Shown here: positions 4,319 to 7,494 of the stretch, piece by piece
Layout: each line of letters opens with the position of its first letter
Position numbering within the stretch: the first letter of the stretch is position 1
Source of the DNA: Deltaproteobacteria bacterium
GTDB lineage: Bacteria; Desulfobacterota; Desulfuromonadia; Geobacterales; DSM-12255
DNA: 7,494 nt
Reading direction: 5' to 3'
NCBI GenBank assembly: GCA_017861215.1
Contig: JAGFXN010000178.1
Span: forward strand, 1-7,494
Translations under genes and position numbers: made by a program
Notes under the pieces: model-generated
What the model was told of the DNA's origin: nothing
The model's database searches: none
What the model saw: only the letters and a program-made list of their open reading frames with translations

Positions 4319-5764
4319 TCAAGCTGTCGGCAGTGCAAACATGACCCGGCAGCCGGTGGGTGAGTTGGACTCTATCCAGATCCGGCCGTGATGTGCTTCA
4401 ATAATATCCTTCACCAGGGAGAGCCCGAGCCCGGTGCCGCCGACCAGCCTGCGATCGGAATTGTCAACCCGGTAAAACCGTTCAAAGACTTTCAACCGCA
4501 AATCCGCGGGAATGCCGATGCCCTCGTCCTGCACGGTAACGATAATCTCGTCTCCGGCAGCCTTCGCACTGATGGTGATTTGTGAGCCGGGAGGAGAGTA
4601 CTTGCAGGCGTTTGAAATCAGATTTATCATGACCTGATGCAGCTTTTCCCCATCGCCTTTAATTGTCGGCAGGTTGGCGGGACAGTCGACAACAATCCCC
4701 TGAATATCCCTGTTGCAGGAGAAGAGGCGGACGCCATCGTTAATGATATCGGCAACCGCAATATCCTTTGTCGAGAATGAACCGGTCTCACTCTTCAGTC
4801 TCTGCATGTCAAGGAAGTTGCCGATAAGGTCATTCAGCCGCTCTGTCTCGTGGTGCATTGTCTCAAGAATGTCACGCTGCCTGGCCGGATCGACTTCATT
4901 GTCGCGCAGGAATTCGGTAAAGCCGAGCATGGCCGTGAGCGGGGTCCGCATCTCATGACTGACGGCGGAAATCATTTCATCCTTGATCCGCTCCATCTCT
5001 TTTATGTCGGAAATATCGACGGCAATCTGCAGCCGGACCAGCCTGCCGTCAGTCCATTCGATCGCCCGGTCGGTCAACTGATACCATCTGCCGTTTTTTA
5101 CGTTGCGACGTTCTGATGTTATCGCCGGCTGCGGCATGCCATCCTTCACCAGCAAAGGGTTGTTACAGAATTCGCAGGGGGCTTCCCGGCCATTCTGGAA
5201 CAGGTCGTAACAGAGCCGCCCCTGCCAGTCTTCGCCATATAAAGAGGTCGCATACTGGTTCATGTAAAGGATTTCGTGAGTCTGCATGTCTGCGACGTAG
5301 ATGATGGCGGTCATGGCATCGAAGATTGTCCTGAACTGGACGAACTGCCTGTTCAGGGCGATTTCCGCCTCGCGCCGCATCCGTCTTTCGCCGGCCTCCC
5401 TGATTTCCCGTTCCAGCGCCGGAGCGAGCCGGGAAAGGTTCTGCTTCATTACATAATCGTGCGCCCCTGCCTTCATGGCGGCAACAGCCTGATCTTCGCC
5501 GATCTTGCCGGAGACGACGATGAACGGGATATCCAGGCCGGATTCCTGCAGCAGCTTCAGCGCAGCCAGCGCACTGAAGCCGGGCATGTTATAATCAGAA
5601 GTCACAGCATCCCACGAGCGGACCCCGAGGGCCTGACTCATTGCCTGGGAGGTGCAGACGGAAAGGTAGTCCGGTTCATACCCCCCTTTGCGGAGTTCAT
5701 GAAGAAGGAGGAAGAGGTCATCTTCGGAGTCTTCAACGATCAATATTCTGAGAGGCTTGGACAT
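4319..5764 (-). CDS. Hybrid sensor histidine kinase: REC-PAS-HisKA-HATPase_c
   Basis: Cytosolic two-component kinase, 481 aa, with no membrane segment. Order: receiver domain (5-118) with acidic pocket E11-D12, phosphoacceptor D57 in SDYNMPG, S85 and K107; a linker helix rich in Arg/Glu (118-140), likely coiled coil; PAS (about 141-252); HisKA with H270 in SHEMRTPLT; HATPase with the N-box around N385 (NLISNACKYS), G1 DEGIGIP (413-419) and G2 GGTGLGLSL (442-450). All catalytic residues are present. The receiver is N-terminal, so it probably takes input from another kinase and passes it to its own kinase. The PAS carries C185, C197 and C200 (CYDLF...PCEFC), a possible metal or redox site. I chose ATG 5764 because AAGGAA lies seven bases upstream and MSKPLRILIVED is a standard receiver start. 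The longer in-frame start at 5866 would add 34 residues resembling nothing. No response-regulator partner is adjacent. Confidence 0.95.
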   Translation of the reverse strand: MSKPLRILIVEDSEDDLFLLLHELRKGGYEPDYLSVCTSQAMSQALGVRSWDAVTSDYNMPGFSALAALKLLQESGLDIPFIVVSGKIGEDQAVAAMKAGAHDYVMKQNLSRLAPALEREIREAGERRMRREAEIALNRQFVQFRTIFDAMTAIIYVADMQTHEILYMNQYATSLYGEDWQGRLCYDLFQNGREAPCEFCNNPLLVKDGMPQPAITSERRNVKNGRWYQLTDRAIEWTDGRLVRLQIAVDISDIKEMERIKDEMISAVSHEMRTPLTAMLGFTEFLRDNEVDPARQRDILETMHHETERLNDLIGNFLDMQRLKSETGSFSTKDIAVADIINDGVRLFSCNRDIQGIVVDCPANLPTIKGDGEKLHQVMINLISNACKYSPPGSQITISAKAAGDEIIVTVQDEGIGIPADLRLKVFERFYRVDNSDRRLVGGTGLGLSLVKDIIEAHHGRIWIESNSPTGCRVMFALPTA

Positions 5765-5798
5765 GGAGCGGTTCCTTCGTGCTGACTGCTTACTGTTG

Positions 5799-5827
5799 AG
5801 TCTACCAACAAACCATGCTGTCAACAA
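5799..5827 (-). promoter_or_regulatory. Weak promoter candidate for the sensor kinase
   Basis: On the minus strand, TTGTTG (5827-5822) and TAGACT (5804-5799) are 17 bases apart. A better -35, TTGACA (5824-5819), is only 14 bases from that -10. The predicted start near 5792 gives a leader of about 28 bases. Confidence 0.35.
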
Positions 5828-5848
5828 GCAGGAGTTGAATAAATGACT

Positions 5849-5917
5849 GCTGAATTCTTGCCGCACTGCTTACGACCAGGCCATTTTCCGTGCGCAGCAG
5901 GCTGCTGGGAATTCAGC
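5849..5917. repeat. Inverted repeat in the divergent kinase/U32 intergenic region
   Basis: GCTGAATTC (5849-5857) and GAATTCAGC (5909-5917) are perfect 9-bp inverted arms 51 bp apart. Between them CAGCAG-G-CTGCTG (5895-5907) is a second short palindrome. The 207-bp region has no other visible content apart from the two promoter candidates. The role is unknown and the match may be chance. Confidence 0.45.
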
Positions 5918-5935
5918 CGCAGAGATTAAAGCCGC

Positions 5936-5965
5936 TTGACGGCGGCAAACTGTTTCCGCTACCCT
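5936..5965 (+). promoter_or_regulatory. Promoter candidate for the U32 gene, possibly giving a leaderless mRNA
   Basis: TTGACG (5936-5941, 5 of 6) is followed after 18 bases by TACCCT (5960-5965, 3 of 6). A start seven bases past the -10 falls at 5972, the A of the ATG. The weak -10 keeps confidence moderate. Confidence 0.45.
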
Positions 5966-5971
5966 GCCACT

Positions 5972-7494
5972 ATGGAAAACAAACCACTTGCAACAAATAA
6001 ACCCGAACTCCTTGCCCCGGCAGGCTCACTTGAAGCTTTTTTCGCTGCCATGGAAAAGGGTGCGGATGGAGTCTATGCCGGTCTCAAGCAGTTTTCCGCC
6101 CGGGCAAAGGCAAAAAACTTTACCATGGCCCAGATGGAGAGGATGACCGCCTATGCCCACTCTCTGGGGAGAAAGGTCTATGTAACCCTCAATACCCTGG
6201 TGAAAGAGTCTGAACTCCCCCTGCTGGTCGACACGCTCTCCTCGCTGGAGGCGATGCAGGTCGATGCCGTCATCATTCAGGATATGGCGGTGGCGCGCCT
6301 GGTCCGGCGCTTCTTCCCGGGACTCCCCCTGCACGCCTCTACCCAGATGACGGTGCACAATACCCAGGGGGTTCTCCAGCTGGCAGAGCTCGGCTTTGAG
6401 CGGGTGGTGCTGGCACGGGAGCTCCATCTTGATGAAATCAGCCGCATTGTCGCCCAGAGTCCGATCGGCATTGAGTGCTTCGTGCACGGCGCGCTCTGCT
6501 TCTCCGTCTCCGGACAGTGCTATTTCTCATCGTTTCTCGGCGGACACAGCGGCAACCGCGGGCGCTGCGCCCAGCCCTGCCGCCGCCAGTACCGCTACAA
6601 AGGCAAGGAAGGCTATTACTTTTCCACCAATGATTTTTCCAGCATCGATCTGATCCCGCAGATGGCGGCGGCCGGAGTCGCCTCCCTCAAGATTGAAGGG
6701 CGGATGAAATCTGCCGAGTATGTGGCCTCCATTGTCGGGGCGTACCGCAAGGTTCTCGATGCTGACCCGGCAGGCTTTCCTGCCGCCCTCGGCGAAGCCA
6801 GGGAGCTGATAAAACAGTCCTTTGGACGAGTCCCCACCAAGGGTTTTCTTGCTTCCGCCAATCCGGTTGACATCGCCACACCGGCGCTGCGCGGTGCAAC
6901 CGGCAGATTCCTCGGCGAGATAAAGTCCGTCCGGGGAGACCGGATATTCTTTGAGTCCCGCGACCGGCTGCATATCGGCGACCGGATCAGGATCCAGCCG
7001 AAGAGCGACATGGCGGGCAAAGGCTTTACCGTCAGGGAGATTTTCGTCGACAACCGCCCGGTCAAGTCAGCCCAGGAGCGCGCCAGGATTGCCGTTACCT
7101 CCCCTTTTGCCGCCGCCGTGGGCGATGCCGTCTTCAAGGTCTCCTCGGAAACAGCCTTCACCATGAGTGAAAATGCCTGCCTCAAACGGCTGGAGTCGGT
7201 CAAGAAGCATCGCATCCCGTGCGATCTGCGCTTTTCGCTGCAGGACCGGCAACTGGTCATCAGCGCCGCAACGGCCGGACGGAGAGAAACGGTATCATTG
7301 CCGCTTGGCGGCGAGGAGCCGGCCAGAAGCAGTGACATGACCGAGGTTTTCCGCGGGCAGTTTGCCAAATGCGGCGACACCCCCTTTATCCTCGGCAACC
7401 TTTCGGCGGAAGGTTTCCCGCCGATCATGATTCCGCCGGCAGCGCTGAAGGAGCTCAGGAAGGATTTTTACCGGGAACTGGAACGCCGCATACT
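5972..7494 (+). CDS. Peptidase U32 family protein, RlhA-like two-domain type (C-terminus beyond window)
   Basis: 507 residues are visible with no stop, so the gene runs off the right edge. The start PELLAPAGSLEAFFAAMEKGADGVYAG (11-37) and the U32 signature around residues 168-186 (E168, F170, G173, C176, G181, C183), followed by RGRCAQPCR (196-204), identify the family. Despite the name, characterised members (RlhA, TrhP, UbiU/UbiV) are Fe-S hydroxylases of rRNA, tRNA or ubiquinone precursors, not proven proteases. C176, C183, C199 and C203 are the likely cluster ligands by comparison. From about residue 300 a beta-rich second region (GRFLGEIKSVRGDRIFF, 311-327) fits the DUF3656/collagenase-like extension of the long RlhA-type proteins, so a 23S rRNA hydroxylase role is the best guess. 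ATG 5972 matches the family N-terminus. No Shine-Dalgarno is seen. The gene stands alone, divergent from the kinase. Confidence 0.9.
   Translation, partial: MENKPLATNKPELLAPAGSLEAFFAAMEKGADGVYAGLKQFSARAKAKNFTMAQMERMTAYAHSLGRKVYVTLNTLVKESELPLLVDTLSSLEAMQVDAVIIQDMAVARLVRRFFPGLPLHASTQMTVHNTQGVLQLAELGFERVVLARELHLDEISRIVAQSPIGIECFVHGALCFSVSGQCYFSSFLGGHSGNRGRCAQPCRRQYRYKGKEGYYFSTNDFSSIDLIPQMAAAGVASLKIEGRMKSAEYVASIVGAYRKVLDADPAGFPAALGEARELIKQSFGRVPTKGFLASANPVDIATPALRGATGRFLGEIKSVRGDRIFFESRDRLHIGDRIRIQPKSDMAGKGFTVREIFVDNRPVKSAQERARIAVTSPFAAAVGDAVFKVSSETAFTMSENACLKRLESVKKHRIPCDLRFSLQDRQLVISAATAGRRETVSLPLGGEEPARSSDMTEVFRGQFAKCGDTPFILGNLSAEGFPPIMIPPAALKELRKDFYRELERRI

Noticed and set aside
5765..5866. 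34-residue N-terminal extension of the sensor kinase
   Set aside because: The extension overlaps the promoter region, has no domain match, and AAGGAA sits before the internal ATG at 5764.
6616..7428. Long minus-strand open frame (270 codons) opposite the U32 gene
   Set aside because: The plus strand encodes a clear U32 protein through the whole stretch; the opposite frame reads as Ser/Arg-rich shadow sequence.

Overview
The window looks like chromosomal DNA of a Geobacter-type (Desulfuromonadales) bacterium. I base this on the moderately high G+C content, on housekeeping proteins that read like that group (an ArgB with the arginine-sensing N-terminal helix, a DAHP synthase of the TM0343 type, a two-domain U32 protein), and on a REC-PAS-kinase protein with a Cys-containing PAS. 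No database search was possible, so the taxon is an inference.

Left third (minus strand). From right to left this is engB (ribosome-assembly GTPase), a probable independent structured small RNA, then argB and the start of argD (steps 2 and 4 of arginine synthesis; argD runs off the left edge). The RNA (about 1661 down to 1436) has its own sigma70-like promoter, a 21-bp closing stem and a strong intrinsic terminator. argB has a separate promoter after that terminator, so the RNA does not look like an argB leader. A 7-bp tandem repeat separates argB from argD.

Middle (plus strand). engB and aroF are divergent, with back-to-back promoters sharing an inverted repeat. The aroF (DAHP synthase, entry to the shikimate pathway) leader is the most striking part of the window. 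A 30-codon peptide beginning about where transcription should start carries nine Phe/Tyr/Trp codons among its first 20. It is followed by a competing-hairpin arrangement and a strong intrinsic terminator, then by a second hairpin carrying a duplicate of the terminator's left arm. This is a textbook layout for ribosome-mediated attenuation by aromatic amino acids. Behind aroF lie a long interrupted palindrome and a small exported protein of unknown function, possibly NTF2-like.

Right third. A minus-strand sensor (REC-PAS-HisKA-HATPase) converges on the exported-protein gene. It is divergent from a plus-strand peptidase-U32-family gene that is cut by the right edge. The U32 gene shows no Shine-Dalgarno but has a promoter-like site placed so that the mRNA would start at or near the ATG.

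The protein genes are ordinary core genes. The novelty is in the non-coding parts: the aromatic attenuator before aroF, the unassigned structured RNA between engB and argB, and the palindromic and tandem repeats. All RNA structures were folded by hand.
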